DNA from: Rathayibacter rhapontici | Lineage (GTDB): Bacteria > Actinomycetota > Actinomycetes > Actinomycetales > Microbacteriaceae | Assembly (NCBI RefSeq): GCF_001995175.1 | Contig: NZ_MUKN01000035.1 | Coordinates: 1 to 41,584 of the forward strand | Direction of reading: 5' to 3' | Length of the DNA stretch: 41,584 bases | Shown here: one piece after another, positions 25,594-37,222 of the stretch | How the letters are laid out: each line of letters opens with the position of its first letter | How positions within the stretch are numbered: the first letter of the stretch is position 1 | Notes under the pieces: generated by a model | What the model was told of the DNA's origin: nothing | What the model saw: the letters and a program-made list of their open reading frames with translations, nothing else | Database searches by the model: none | Translations under genes and position numbers: made by a program

Positions 25594-27231
25594 TTAGCGA
25601 CGGCCCTTGACGATCTTCTCCTGGCCGACCTCGTCGGCCGAGATCGCCTGGTGCTCCTCGCGCCCGACCGAGGCGAGGGGCTTGCCCTCACCGGTCTGGA
25701 ACTCGAGCTTGAAACCGTCGACGGCACGGGACAGCTCGGCGACGACGTCGTCCGAGAGCACGTTCGTGTCGCGCAGCGTGGAGAGGACCTTCGTGTTGCG
25801 GCCCAGGTAGTCGAGCAGCTCGCGCTCGAAGCGGAGCACGTCGGGGACGGGCACCTCGTCGAGCTTGCCGTTCGTGCCGGCCCAGATCGAGACGACCTGC
25901 TCCTCCACGGGGTACGGCGAGTACTGCGGCTGCTTGAGCAGCTCGGTCAGGCGCGCACCACGGGCGAGCTGACGGCGAGAGGCCGCGTCGAGGTCGGACG
26001 CGAACATCGCGAACGCCTCGAGCGAGCGGTACTGCGCGAGCTCGAGCTTCAGCGTTCCCGAGACCTTCTTGATCGACTTGACCTGGGCGTCGCCGCCGAC
26101 TCGCGAGACCGAGATCCCCACGTCGACCGCCGGACGCTGGTTGGCGTTGAAGAGGTCGGACTGGAGGAAGATCTGGCCGTCGGTGATCGAGATCACGTTG
26201 GTCGGGATGTACGCCGAGACGTCGTTCGCCTTGGTCTCGATGATCGGGAGGCCGGTCATCGATCCGGCGCCGAGCTCGTCGGACAGCTTTGCGCAGCGCT
26301 CCAGCAGGCGGGAGTGCAGGTAGAAGACGTCACCCGGGTACGCCTCGCGTCCCGGCGGGCGGCGCAGGAGGAGCGACACGGCGCGGTAGGCCTCGGCCTG
26401 CTTCGACAGGTCGTCGAAGATGATCAGGACGTGCTTGCCGCCGTACATCCAGTGCTGGCCGATGGCCGAGCCGGTGTAGGGGGCGAGGTACTTGAAGCCG
26501 GCGGGGTCGGAGGCCGGGGACGCGACGATGGTCGTGTACTTCATGGCTCCGGCGTCCTCGAGCGCGCCCTTCACCGAGGCGATGGTCGAGCCCTTCTGGC
26601 CGATGGCGACGTAGATGCAGCGGACCTGCTTGTTCGTGTCGCCCGACTCCCAGTTGGCCTTCTGGTTGATGATCGTGTCGATCGCGATCGCCGTCTTGCC
26701 GGTCTGGCGGTCGCCGATGATCAGCTGGCGCTGGCCGCGGCCGACGGGGATCATCGCGTCGATGGCCTTGATGCCGGTCTGCAGCGGCTCGTGGACCGAC
26801 TTGCGCGACATGACGCCGGGCGCCTGCAGCTCGAGAGCGCGGCGGCCCTCCGAGGCGATGTCGCCGAGGCCGTCGATCGGGTTGCCGAGCGGGTCGACGA
26901 CGCGGCCGAGGTATCCGTCGCCGACGGGGACGGAGAGGACCTCGCCCGTGCGGGTGACCTCCATGCCCTCCTCGATGCCGGAGAACTCGCCGAGCACGAC
27001 GACGCCGATCTCGTTCTCGTCGAGGTTCTGGGCGAGGCCCAGGACGCCGTTCGAGAAGCGGATGAGCTCGTTCGCCATGACGCCGGGGAGACCCTCGACG
27101 TGCGCGATGCCGTCGGCGGCGTCGATGACGTAGCCGACCTCGGTGGTGGATGCCTTGCCCGGCTCGTACGACGAGACGAAGTCCTTCAGCGCGTCGCGGA
27201 TCTCATCCGGGCTGATGGTGATATCTGCCAT
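25594..27231 (-). CDS. atpA: ATP synthase F1 subunit alpha
   Basis: 545 residues, non-catalytic nucleotide-binding subunit. P-loop [22 protein letters not shown]-type strand ([15 protein letters not shown]), [26 protein letters not shown] and the [14 protein letters not shown] block are all seen. The C-terminus is extended by about 30 residues relative to E. coli ([22 protein letters not shown]), a feature of actinobacterial alpha subunits. In mycobacteria such an extension limits ATP hydrolysis; whether this one does is inference. AGGA ribosome site before the ATG. Confidence 0.97.
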   Translation of the reverse strand: MADITISPDEIRDALKDFVSSYEPGKASTTEVGYVIDAADGIAHVEGLPGVMANELIRFSNGVLGLAQNLDENEIGVVVLGEFSGIEEGMEVTRTGEVLSVPVGDGYLGRVVDPLGNPIDGLGDIASEGRRALELQAPGVMSRKSVHEPLQTGIKAIDAMIPVGRGQRQLIIGDRQTGKTAIAIDTIINQKANWESGDTNKQVRCIYVAIGQKGSTIASVKGALEDAGAMKYTTIVASPASDPAGFKYLAPYTGSAIGQHWMYGGKHVLIIFDDLSKQAEAYRAVSLLLRRPPGREAYPGDVFYLHSRLLERCAKLSDELGAGSMTGLPIIETKANDVSAYIPTNVISITDGQIFLQSDLFNANQRPAVDVGISVSRVGGDAQVKSIKKVSGTLKLELAQYRSLEAFAMFASDLDAASRRQLARGARLTELLKQPQYSPYPVEEQVVSIWAGTNGKLDEVPVPDVLRFERELLDYLGRNTKVLSTLRDTNVLSDDVVAELSRAVDGFKLEFQTGEGKPLASVGREEHQAISADEVGQEKIVKGRR

Positions 27232-27343
27232 TGGAATTCCTGTTCGTTGGGTCCGTGCGAGCCGAAGAGGTCGTCGGGGCCTGACCTGGATGGTGCGGGG
27301 GTCGGAGGCGGCGCGAGCCGCTCCCTGAGGATACGTGCGCCCG

Positions 27344-28138
27344 TCAGGACGCGAGCTGGAGCTTCAGGTCGGAGAGCCGTGCGGACACGGTCCCGTCGAT
27401 GACCTCGTCGCCGACCTGCAGTCGCATGCCGCCCAGGAGGGAGGGATCGACGAGCATGTTGACGGAGACGGGCCGGTCGTACTGCCGCGAGAGCGCGGAC
27501 CGGAGCCGGTCGAGCTGGTGCGGCGGGAGCGGGGACGCGACCGAGACCGTGGCGATGGTGAAACCGCCCTGGTCGGCGACGACGCCGGCGGCGAAGCGGA
27601 CGAGCTCCGGGATGCGGCGACCGCGCGGGTGCGCGATCAGCTGCCGGAGGATCGCGAGGGTCTCGGCCGAGGCCTTGCCCTCGAGGAGGCGCTGCACGAG
27701 CGAGACCTTCGAGTCGGACGCGGCCAGCTTGCTGCCCAGCGCCAGCTCGAGCTCGGCGTCGGACGAGACGACCGCGCCGAACATCTGCAGCTCGCGCTCG
27801 ATCGAGACGCCCTCCGGAGCGGACGTCGCGATCGCGCGGACCCCGACCTCCTCGATCCCGGCGACGAGGTCGCTCGGGCTCGACCAGCGGTGGCCGGCGA
27901 TCACGGTCAGCAGGCGCTTCGCGCTGACGTCGAAAGGAGCGAACACGCGGGCCACGAGGGCCCGCTTGCTCGCCGCTTCGACGCTCGGGTCCGAGAGGGC
28001 CGAGCGCAGCTGCGCCTGCGAGTCGATGACCCGGGCCGCTTCGAAGAGCTGCTGAGCGGCCTCGAGCGACACGTGGCCGTGGAAGGCGGACAACTCCGCC
28101 TTCGCGGCGGCCAGGGCCTGTCGTGACGCGCTGCCCAT
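27344..28138 (-). CDS. atpH: ATP synthase F1 subunit delta
   Basis: 264 residues, the stator subunit (OSCP) that joins F1 to subunit b. Longer than the usual ~180 residues of proteobacterial delta. The C-terminal half carries the delta signature ([35 protein letters not shown]). The N-terminal part is an alanine-rich helical domain. The ATG shares one base with the atpF stop (TGATG), so translation is coupled. A 112-base gap separates it from atpA; I see no gene there. Confidence 0.95.
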   Translation of the reverse strand: MGSASRQALAAAKAELSAFHGHVSLEAAQQLFEAARVIDSQAQLRSALSDPSVEAASKRALVARVFAPFDVSAKRLLTVIAGHRWSSPSDLVAGIEEVGVRAIATSAPEGVSIERELQMFGAVVSSDAELELALGSKLAASDSKVSLVQRLLEGKASAETLAILRQLIAHPRGRRIPELVRFAAGVVADQGGFTIATVSVASPLPPHQLDRLRSALSRQYDRPVSVNMLVDPSLLGGMRLQVGDEVIDGTVSARLSDLKLQLAS

Positions 28139-28695
28139 CAGCTGTTCGCCTTCTCCGAGGCCTCGAGGTCGGCGAGGAAGCGGTCCACGATCGCGGACGC
28201 CTTCGCGTCGTCGTTGAGGCTCTCGCCGATCACGCCGGAGGCGAGGTCGATGGCGAGGGTTCCGACTTCGGAGCGCAGGGCGACGACGGCGGCCTGACGG
28301 TCCGCCTCGATCTGGGCGTGCGCGTTGTGCAGGATGCGCTCGGCCTCGGCCTGAGCCTGCTCCTTCTTCGCCGCCACGATCGCGTTGCCGTCGGCGTTGG
28401 CCTTCTCGCGGATGACCCCGGCCTCGGCGCGCGCTTCGGCGAGCTGAGCGGTGTACTTCTCGAGTGCGGCTTCCGCCTGGCGCTGAGCCTCGTCGGCCTT
28501 CGCGATGTTCCCCTCGATGGCGGCGGACCGCGCGTCGAGCATCTTCTGGATGCGCGGCAGGACCAGCTTCCAGAAGAAGAACAGGAGGATGAGGAAGATC
28601 ACCCCCGACCAGAAGAAGTCGTAGAACTCCGGGATCAGAATGACCGCGGGGACGTCACCTTCTTCCGCAGCGATGTTCACAGCGGTGCTGAACAT
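28138..28695 (-). CDS. atpF: ATP synthase F0 subunit b
   Basis: 185 residues. One membrane helix near residues 27-47 (FFWSGVIFLILLFFFWKLV) is followed by a long charged, heptad-like helix rich in Ala, Glu and Lys that forms the peripheral stalk. LPRIQKMLDARSAAIEGNIAKADEAQ is the conserved start of the stalk. It begins 2 bases after atpE, with its ribosome site inside atpE, and overlaps atpH by one base. Confidence 0.96.
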   Translation of the reverse strand: MFSTAVNIAAEEGDVPAVILIPEFYDFFWSGVIFLILLFFFWKLVLPRIQKMLDARSAAIEGNIAKADEAQRQAEAALEKYTAQLAEARAEAGVIREKANADGNAIVAAKKEQAQAEAERILHNAHAQIEADRQAAVVALRSEVGTLAIDLASGVIGESLNDDAKASAIVDRFLADLEASEKANS

Positions 28696-28697
28696 GA

Positions 28698-28946
<249 letters not shown>

Positions 28947-28993
28947 TCAGTGGGGTGATCGTGTGAACGGGTGGGAGCCCGTGAGTTGAGGTG

Positions 28994-29842
28994 TCAGTGC
29001 TCCTCGGCGACGGCCAACTGGATGTAGACCGCGGCGAGAAGAGTGAAGATGTACGCCTGGAGGACGGCGACGAGCAGCTCGAAGAGCGTGAAGGCGCCTC
29101 CGAAGGCGAAGGTCACGACACCGAAGAGCTTGAAGCCCGGGTCGACCTGCGAGCTGAAGAGGAAGAACTGCGTGGCCGAGAAGCAGAGGACCAGCAGGAG
29201 GTGCCCGACGATCATGTTCATGACCAGTCGAAGCGCGAGCGAGAGCGGACGGATGATGAACGTCTGCAGGAGCTCGATCGGCGTGAGGATGAAGTAGATC
29301 AGGAACGGGGCTCCGGGCGGGAACAGGGCGTTCTTGAAGAAGCCCATCCCGCGGTCCTTGATGCCGGCGTAGATGAAGGTGACGTAGGCCACCAGACCGA
29401 GGAAGAGCGGCATGCCGACGACGGACGTTCCCGCGATGTTGAGGAACGGCACGATCCCGGTGAGGTTCATCGCGATGATGGCGAAGAAGATCGTCACGAG
29501 GATCGGCAGGAAGCGGCGCGCGTCCTTCTCGCCGAGGATGTCCTTCGCGATCGTGACGCGCACGAAGTCGAAGGCCAGCTCGACGACGCTCTGGAAGCGT
29601 CCGGGGACGATGCGCATCTTGCGCGTCCCGAGCCAGAAGAACAGCATCAGGGCGATGACCGCGATGAAGCGGACCATCATGACGCGGTTGATCTCGAAGG
29701 GGGTGTCCACGAAGAGGAAACCGGGCGGGAAGAACTCAGAGATCGACGGGGTGTGGAAGTCACTCTCACCGGTCGAGGCAGAGACCAACAGGGTCACAGC
29801 GTTAGCAAACAGCGCTAGCTCCTGGAATTCGGGGCGTGGCAC
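28994..29842 (-). CDS. atpB: ATP synthase F0 subunit a
   Basis: Proton-channel subunit, 282 residues from the longest start. Five or six membrane helices; the essential arginine lies in RPLSLALRLVMNMIVGH. The start is uncertain. The GTG at 29842 has no ribosome site. An AGGAG site at about 29819-29823 is 6 bases before an in-frame CTG at 29812, and an in-frame GTG lies at 29797. If CTG is used the protein starts at FANAVTLLVSAS. First gene of the atpBEFHAGDC set after the AtpI-like gene. Confidence 0.95.
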   Translation of the reverse strand: MPRPEFQELALFANAVTLLVSASTGESDFHTPSISEFFPPGFLFVDTPFEINRVMMVRFIAVIALMLFFWLGTRKMRIVPGRFQSVVELAFDFVRVTIAKDILGEKDARRFLPILVTIFFAIIAMNLTGIVPFLNIAGTSVVGMPLFLGLVAYVTFIYAGIKDRGMGFFKNALFPPGAPFLIYFILTPIELLQTFIIRPLSLALRLVMNMIVGHLLLVLCFSATQFFLFSSQVDPGFKLFGVVTFAFGGAFTLFELLVAVLQAYIFTLLAAVYIQLAVAEEH

Positions 29843-29997
29843 GCGGCAGCCGGATGATCTTCATCATTCGGACACAACGCTCTCGCGACGACGAAAGGTG
29901 GGGGTCTTTCCGCTCGGACGACGCTCGTACTCGACGACCGACATCAACGATGAGACGACCTGAGGACGGGCACACGTTCGCCTGCGGATTCGTCCCT

Positions 29998-30006
29998 ACT
30001 GTAGCA
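29998..30006 (-). promoter_or_regulatory. Extended -10 promoter of the atp operon
   Basis: On the minus strand TGCTACAGT combines a TGN extension with the -10 TACAGT, about 155 bases before the annotated atpB start. The 219-base gap between the AtpI-like gene and atpB has no other gene. A weak -35 would be usual for an extended -10. Confidence 0.5.
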
Positions 30007-30061
30007 ACAGAACGGCCTGAGAGCCGAATCGTGTCGTTCTCAGACAGTGCACGGGTGGCGC

Positions 30062-30505
30062 TCACCTGGCGAGATCGCTGACGTTGGCCATCCGCGACCG
30101 CGACACGACGAGGACGTCGATGACGAGCGAGCCGAGCACCGCCGCGATGATCGTGACGAACATCGCGGTGCTGTTCAGCCAGGGCTGGTCGCGGAGCACG
30201 AGCGCCGCGATGACGAAGAGCACGAACTTGGCCAGCCAGGTGCCGAGCACGACGGCGAAGAAGCCGCCGATGTCGAGCCTGTTGGCGACCAGGATGCTCG
30301 CAGCGGTCAGCGCGACCATCACTCCGCCTACCAGCGCGCCGACGAGCGCGCCGATGGCTCCCTCTCCCCCGGCGACCAGCGCGCCGACGACGGCGCCCAC
30401 GACGGCGAGAGCCAGGACGAACACCCCGCCCAGGACGAGGGTCCGCCGCAGGATCGGGACGGAGGCGGGCTGGGGACGGGGGGTGGCCGGGGTGTCTCCG
30501 GTCAT
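30062..30505 (-). CDS. Small membrane protein, AtpI-like
   Basis: 147 residues with about four membrane helices (LVLGGVFVLALAVVGAVVGAL, a Gly/Ala-rich second helix, FFAVVLGTWLAKFVLFVIAALVL and the TIIAAVLGSLVIDVLVV segment). Position directly upstream of atpB and general topology match the AtpI/hypothetical proteins of actinobacterial atp loci, which help c-ring assembly or magnesium supply in other bacteria; that role here is inferred from place. The ATG at 30505 overlaps the wecA-like stop by 4 bases. The frame is open far upstream, inside wecA, without meaning. Confidence 0.75.
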   Translation of the reverse strand: MTGDTPATPRPQPASVPILRRTLVLGGVFVLALAVVGAVVGALVAGGEGAIGALVGALVGGVMVALTAASILVANRLDIGGFFAVVLGTWLAKFVLFVIAALVLRDQPWLNSTAMFVTIIAAVLGSLVIDVLVVSRSRMANVSDLAR

Positions 30506-31743
30506 GATGCTTCTTTCCGCGCCGGCGGCGGCGCCTGGGTGTCCCGGACGAACGGCGAGCCGACCGGGGGTTCGACGGGCTCCGCTGCGGAGGCCCGGTC
30601 GAGGGGATCGAGGACGGGGGACGCCTCCGCCGACTGCGCCGCGGCCTCGAGCCGCTTCCGGCGGCTGAGGGGTGCGAGTGTGACCACGGTGCAGCCGAGC
30701 AGACCGACGCCGAGGAACGCGAGCGGGATCCAGATCACGTCGACGACGAAGATCAGGAGGCAGCCGAACGCCACCACCGCGGTCCAGGAGTAGAAGATCA
30801 GGACCGCGTGCAGGTGCGAGTGCCCCATGTCGAGGAGACGGTGGTGGAGGTGCTTGCGGTCGGCGCTGAACGGCGACTTCCCGGCGCGGAGCCTTCGGAT
30901 CACGGCGAGGCCGAAGTCCATCAGCGGCACGATCAGCACGGCGAACGGAAGGATGATCGGGATGAACGCGGGCAGGAGCTCCTTCGCCTTCAGCTGCGCC
31001 GGATCGATCTGACCGGTCACCGCGATCGCGGCCGTGGCCATCAGCATCCCGACGAGCAGCGCTCCCCCGTCGCCCATGAACATGCGCGCGGGACGCCAGT
31101 TGATCGGCAGGAACCCCGCGCAGGCCCCGACCAGCACGACCGCGATCAGCGAGGCGAGGTTGAAGTAGTCGGTCGGCGACGTCCGCTGGACGAGCAGGTA
31201 GCTGTAGAGGAAGAACACGCCGTTCGCGATCAGGGCGACGCCCGCGACCAGGCCGTCGAGGCCGTCGATGAAGTTGAGCGCGTTGGTCACCAGGACGATG
31301 GCGAGAACCGTGATGATCAGCGACATCCACGGCGATCCGACCGTGAGCCCGCCGATGGGCAGCGACACGATCTGCACGCCCTTCCAGGCGATCAGACCGG
31401 CGGCGATCAGCTGGCCGGCGAGCTTCGTCGTCCAGTCCAGGTCCCAGATGTCGTCGGCGACGCCGATCAGGACGATGAGCAGGCTCGCCCCGAGGATCGC
31501 GAGGATCGGCTCGGGATTCGCGAACACGAGCCGGAAGTACGGGACCTGCGAGGCGATGCCGAACGACGCCACCATGCCGAGGAACATGGCGATCCCGCCG
31601 AGACGGGGGGTCGGCCGAGTGTGCACGTCGCGGATGCGGATCTTCGGGTAGAGCCGGTAACGCAGGGCCAGCCGCCAGATCACGAAGGAGAGGACGAACG
31701 TCACGACCGCGCAGGCGAGCGAGACGAGGACGAAGGCGATCAC
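30502..31743 (-). CDS. WecA/TagO-type undecaprenyl-phosphate N-acetylhexosaminyl phosphotransferase
   Basis: 413-residue polytopic membrane enzyme of the MraY/WecA family that moves a sugar phosphate from a UDP-sugar (usually GlcNAc) to the polyprenyl-phosphate carrier and so starts cell-surface glycan assembly. Motifs are the N-terminal RPTPRLGGIA, the metal aspartates ADDIWDLDW (Asp97, Asp98), NALNFIDGLDGL and MGDGGALLVG. After about residue 355 there is a soluble Ala/Pro/Glu-rich tail. GTG start 3 bases after the tsaC stop. Its place before the atp genes is common in actinobacteria. It could prime the glycan built by the locus at 32.9-40.7 kb. Confidence 0.92.
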   Translation of the reverse strand: MIAFVLVSLACAVVTFVLSFVIWRLALRYRLYPKIRIRDVHTRPTPRLGGIAMFLGMVASFGIASQVPYFRLVFANPEPILAILGASLLIVLIGVADDIWDLDWTTKLAGQLIAAGLIAWKGVQIVSLPIGGLTVGSPWMSLIITVLAIVLVTNALNFIDGLDGLVAGVALIANGVFFLYSYLLVQRTSPTDYFNLASLIAVVLVGACAGFLPINWRPARMFMGDGGALLVGMLMATAAIAVTGQIDPAQLKAKELLPAFIPIILPFAVLIVPLMDFGLAVIRRLRAGKSPFSADRKHLHHRLLDMGHSHLHAVLIFYSWTAVVAFGCLLIFVVDVIWIPLAFLGVGLLGCTVVTLAPLSRRKRLEAAAQSAEASPVLDPLDRASAAEPVEPPVGSPFVRDTQAPPPARKEAS

Positions 31744-31746
31744 GCG

Positions 31747-32618
31747 CTACTCACCCGGGGCGGAGTCGGGGCGCGCGGTACCGCTCGCCGCCGGCCCGTC
31801 CTGCAGGCGCGCTCCGGAGGCCCAGTCGGGTCGCGCGGAGGGAGCGGCCTCGTCCTGCGCCTCCACCGGCTCCGAGGAGGCGGAGTCCTGGGACGTCTCG
31901 GTCGTGTCGCCGGTCGTGACCGCGTCGTCGGTCCCGTCGGGCAGCAGCCCGCCCACCACCTCGCGGATGCGCACGGCGGAGACCACGCCCTGACGCAGGA
32001 TCCGCAGGGTGCCGCCGTCGAAGCTGAGAGCCGTGGCGTCGATGATCGTCGACGACTCGCTCGCTCCTGCGGGGCGGTCGCCGTATCCCGTGCCCGCGGT
32101 TCCCGCGTCGAGGTACACGTCGACGGCGTCGCCGAGCTGGTCGAACGCCTCCTGCGCGGTGGTGGCGGAGGGACGACCGGTCCGGTTGGCGGAGGACACG
32201 GCGAGCGGACCCGTCTCGGCCAGGAGCTCGAGTGTCACGGGGTTGTCGGGCATCCGCAGCGCCACCGTCCCCCGGGTCTCCCCCAGGTCCCAGATGAGCG
32301 ACGGCTGCGCGTGCAGCACGATCGTCAGTCCGCCGGGCCAGAACGCCGCGGCGAGCTCGCGCACGGCGTCGGGCACGTTCTCGGCCAGAGCATCCAGTGC
32401 GGCGACGTCGCCGATGAGCACGGGCGGAGGCGACTGCCTCGTGCGGCCCTTCGCGTCGAGCAGGCGCTGGACGGCCGCGGCGTCGAAGCGTTCGCGGCGA
32501 CTCCGTAGACGGTGTCGGTCGGCAGGACGACGAGCTCACCCCGCCCGATCGCCGTCCGCGCGAGACGGGTGCCGGTGAGGAGGTCCGTGTCGACGGAGCA
32601 GTCGTAGATGCGTGCCAT
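31747..32618 (-). pseudogene. L-threonylcarbamoyladenylate synthase (TsaC/Sua5), with a one-base frameshift
   Basis: Makes threonylcarbamoyl-AMP for the t6A modification of tRNA, a normally essential step. The N-terminus is clear (RLARTAIGRGELVVLPTDTVYGVAANA), then the frame breaks at about 32487. Downstream frame continues FDAAAVQRLLDAKGRTRQSPPPVLIGDV, then LAAAFWPGGLTIVL, TVALRMPDNPVTLELL, GPLAVSSANRTG and STIIDAT. One base is missing; restoring it gives A-N-A-F-D. The total, 872 bases, is one short of a multiple of three. The last ~70 codons form a polar Ser/Asp/Glu/Pro-rich tail beyond the enzyme domain. A sequencing deletion is the likely cause. A start further along (32421) would miss the active site. 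Confidence 0.85.
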
Positions 32619-32627
32619 AACGCGGCA

Positions 32628-32633
32628 ATGATA
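32628..32633 (-). promoter_or_regulatory. -10 element of tsaC
   Basis: TATCAT on the minus strand, 9 bases before the ATG at 32618. A leader of only two or three bases would result. Confidence 0.4.
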
Positions 32634-32751
32634 CTCGGACGGCTTTCGCGAGCGTTGAAGGCGTCGCGTGCGGCACGAAGGGGGGCCAGGCCCGCTCTCG
32701 GGAAAGCGCTCCCGGAGCGCGCCAGGCAACGGAACCGAAACACGGAGCGAT

Positions 32752-32757
32752 TAGTGT
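32752..32757 (+). promoter_or_regulatory. Candidate -10 of rmlA
   Basis: TAGTGT about 100 bases before the rmlA GTG, in the 239-base gap between divergent tsaC and rmlA. The -35 is weak. No gene was seen in the gap. Confidence 0.3.
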
Positions 32758-32857
32758 CGAGCACCGTGCAGATCCATCAGCGCTCCTCCTCCTCGGCGAT
32801 CGGGACCCCTCCCGCTTCCTCCGCGCCCGTCCTCGTCCTCGCGATCGGGGTGTCCTC

Positions 32858-34829
<1,972 letters not shown>

Positions 34830-34926
34830 CATCGCAGAAGGCCCAGCAACATCGCCCGGTTTACGCAGGACCAATACAGTCACACCAACGGACCCCCGCC
34901 TGAAGCAGGGACGCGGAAGGAACAGC

Positions 34927-36029
34927 GTGAGCAAGTCAGTCGCCATCATCGGGACTCGCGGATACCCGAGCTACTACGGCGGATTTGAGACAGCTGTTCG
35001 GCGTCTCGCTCCCTACCTTGCCGAGAACGGTTGGGATGTGACTGTTTACGGACGCGAGGGTTCTACCAAGCCGGACGACCCTGCACGAGACCTCCGCGTG
35101 CACAGCAAGGTCACGCGGGGTATCGAATCGAAGTCGCTCAGCACCCTGACCTACGGACTGACGGCAACCGCCGATTCAGTCTGGAAGAAGCCGGACGTCG
35201 CCTCGTGATGAACGTTGCCAACGGCTTCTGGTTGCCCATGCTTAAGGCACGTGGAGTCCCAACGCTCGTCAACGTCGACGGCATCGAGTGGGACCGAGCG
35301 AAATGGGGCCGGGCGGCAAAGGCCATGTTCCGCGCCGGCGCTAAGATGACAGCACTCTGGGGGACGGAACTCCTCTACGACGCAGAGGCGATTGCTGCTC
35401 GCTGGAAAACTGATTTCGGCCGGGACGGCGTTTTTGTCCCATACGGCGGCGAGGTGCCCGCGCCGTTGCCGCTGGAAGAAGGACTTACCCACCGACGCTA
35501 CGTGCTGATCGTAGCCCGGTTTGTCCCTGAGAACTCGATCGCAGAGTTCCTAGAAGCAGCAGCACACCTAAGCGTGAACCATGACGTTGTTATCGTGGGC
35601 TCCACTGGCTATGGCGGTGAACTCGACGAAGCTGCAGAAGCACTACAGCGGTCATCCCCCCGCGTCCACTGGCTTGGCCATGTCAGCGACGATGCCAGAC
35701 TCCTTTCCTTGTGGCAGCACGCTGGCGTCTATTTCCACGGCCACAGCGTAGGAGGCACGAACCCTGCACTGGTCCAAGCGATGGCGTGCGGCGCCCCAAT
35801 CGTCGCGCGAGACACGATCTATAACCGAGAAGTCCTCGCTGACTCCGCACTCTTCACTGAACCGCAATCTTCCGCCATCGCTGAGACAATCGAGTCGCTT
35901 CTCACTGACACCGAGCTTCAGAACCGCCTCGCCGCGCGAGCGCAAGAACGCGCTATCTCCGAGTACTCGTGGCAGTTGGTTTGCACTCGCTACGAAGACG
36001 CACTCAGCAACCTAGTCGCACGACGCTGA
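34927..36029 (+). pseudogene. DUF1972/GT4 glycosyltransferase (rhamnosyltransferase-like), with a one-base frameshift
   Basis: About 367 residues once repaired. The N-terminal DUF1972 domain is clear (VAIIGTRGYPSYYGGFETAVRRLAPYL, VTVYGR), then ALVMNVANGFWLPML, LVNVDGIEWDRAKWG, and a C-terminal GT4 domain (VARFVPENSIAEFLEAA, VGGTNPALVQAMACGAPIVA). Such enzymes add rhamnose or a related sugar to surface glycans. The frame breaks at 35201: after KKPDVA the first frame meets TGA, while the next frame gives LVMNVANG. One C is missing from a CC run. GTG start with GGAAGGA upstream. Base composition drops at about this gene. It is the last plus-strand gene before the convergent glycan genes. Confidence 0.85.
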
Positions 36030-36037
36030 TCTATAAA

Positions 36038-36092
36038 GCGCACAGGAATCGGCTACTCGCCATTACCGATATGCACCATCGCACCTGTGCGC
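36038..36092. terminator. Inverted repeat between convergent glycosyltransferase genes
   Basis: GCGCACAGG (36038-36046) and CCTGTGCGC (36084-36092) are a perfect 9-bp inverted repeat with a 37-base centre, 9 bases after the plus-strand gene ends. The large loop makes it a modest terminator. The rest of the 239-base gap (36030-36268) shows no gene. Confidence 0.4.
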
Positions 36093-36268
36093 GGCCCGGA
36101 AATCCACTGCTGCGGTTTCTAGGCCCAGGATCTACACATACCGGCAAAACCCACCAAACTCTCTCGCCCCTCCCCGCGTACGATCAGGCTACTCTTGCCG
36201 ATTCTGGAGGCACGTGGCCATCCGTTCAGATTGACGCGAGCACCTGACAGGAAAGCAGCGCAGAGCGA

Positions 36269-37222
36269 TCATTCCGCGGAGAACCTGGGCGCGAGGACCG
36301 CACGCGCGTAAGCTCGGAATTTTTCGCTTTCGCGCAGCCAGATCGCTGCACGAACTCTGTCTTTCCGCCCGAGAACGGCGAATCGCAGAGCCCGGAGTCC
36401 CAACCCGCTGGCGACAATCAATCGCCACGCCCAGAATTTCGTCGCCGAGGGGTTGTAGACCTCACGATAGTAATCGGCGAGGCTTTCGATCCACATCGTG
36501 AATACGGGCCCGGTGGCAACTTCGCTGGACGCCCCCACCTCGTGCGTTGCCAACGTAGTCGAGTCCTGGACAACCAAGAGCCCTCCCTCTCGCACACGTC
36601 GGCACAGATCGATATCTTCCGCGTACATGAACCAGCGTTCGGAAAGTCCCCCAATCGTCCACCAAAGGTCGGTGCGGATTGCGAAGCACGCCCCCGAAAC
36701 CCAGTCCACTCGCGTCATCGGAGCGGTCTCCCCGGCCGCGTAGAGGTTGAATCCTCGGAACAGGTGTCCCGCGATGCGCCTGCGCCCAAGACCGAGTGCG
36801 TGGACCGTCATGTGCGCCAAGTTGGGTTCGTAGCCTGCCGACCGGACTTCTAAGCGGCCATCCGGATGCGTGATCGTGGGTGCCACGACCCCGATTTCAC
36901 TATTGTTCCGCACCTGGTCCGCAAGAGCACGAAGATCGGCCGCCGCAACTCGACAATCAGGATTAAGCAGAATGATGACGTCCCCCGTTGCGCGAGTGGC
37001 CGCCTGATTAACCGCTTTCGCGAAGCCTACATTCTCGCTGTTTGCGATTACGACTACATTAGTGAGCCCTCTCGCTATACTCGTTGAGTTGTCACTCGAA
37101 AGATTGTCGACGACGATCACTTCAAAGTCCGGGATATCCACCAACGGCCCGATGCAGGGGACGATGTGCTCTGCGCTGTTGTACGTAACGACGATGACCG
37201 AGATACTTCGAGCGATTCCCAT
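36269..37222 (-). CDS. Glycosyltransferase family 2
   Basis: 317-residue GT-A glycosyltransferase acting on a surface glycan. N-terminal ISVIVVTYNSAEHI and EVIVVDNLSSDNS, then ENVGFAKAVNQAA, the DXD-like LLNPDCRV, VDWVSGACFAIR and the ERWFMYAEDIDLCRRVREGG block typical of rhamnosyl/GT2 enzymes. C-terminal region is basic and helical, perhaps membrane-associated. The ATG at 37222 has GAAGGA upstream and begins right before the family fold; the frame is open to 37297. It starts inside the 3' end of the polymerase gene (101-base overlap). Confidence 0.9.
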   Translation of the reverse strand: MGIARSISVIVVTYNSAEHIVPCIGPLVDIPDFEVIVVDNLSSDNSTSIARGLTNVVVIANSENVGFAKAVNQAATRATGDVIILLNPDCRVAAADLRALADQVRNNSEIGVVAPTITHPDGRLEVRSAGYEPNLAHMTVHALGLGRRRIAGHLFRGFNLYAAGETAPMTRVDWVSGACFAIRTDLWWTIGGLSERWFMYAEDIDLCRRVREGGLLVVQDSTTLATHEVGASSEVATGPVFTMWIESLADYYREVYNPSATKFWAWRLIVASGLGLRALRFAVLGRKDRVRAAIWLRESEKFRAYARAVLAPRFSAE

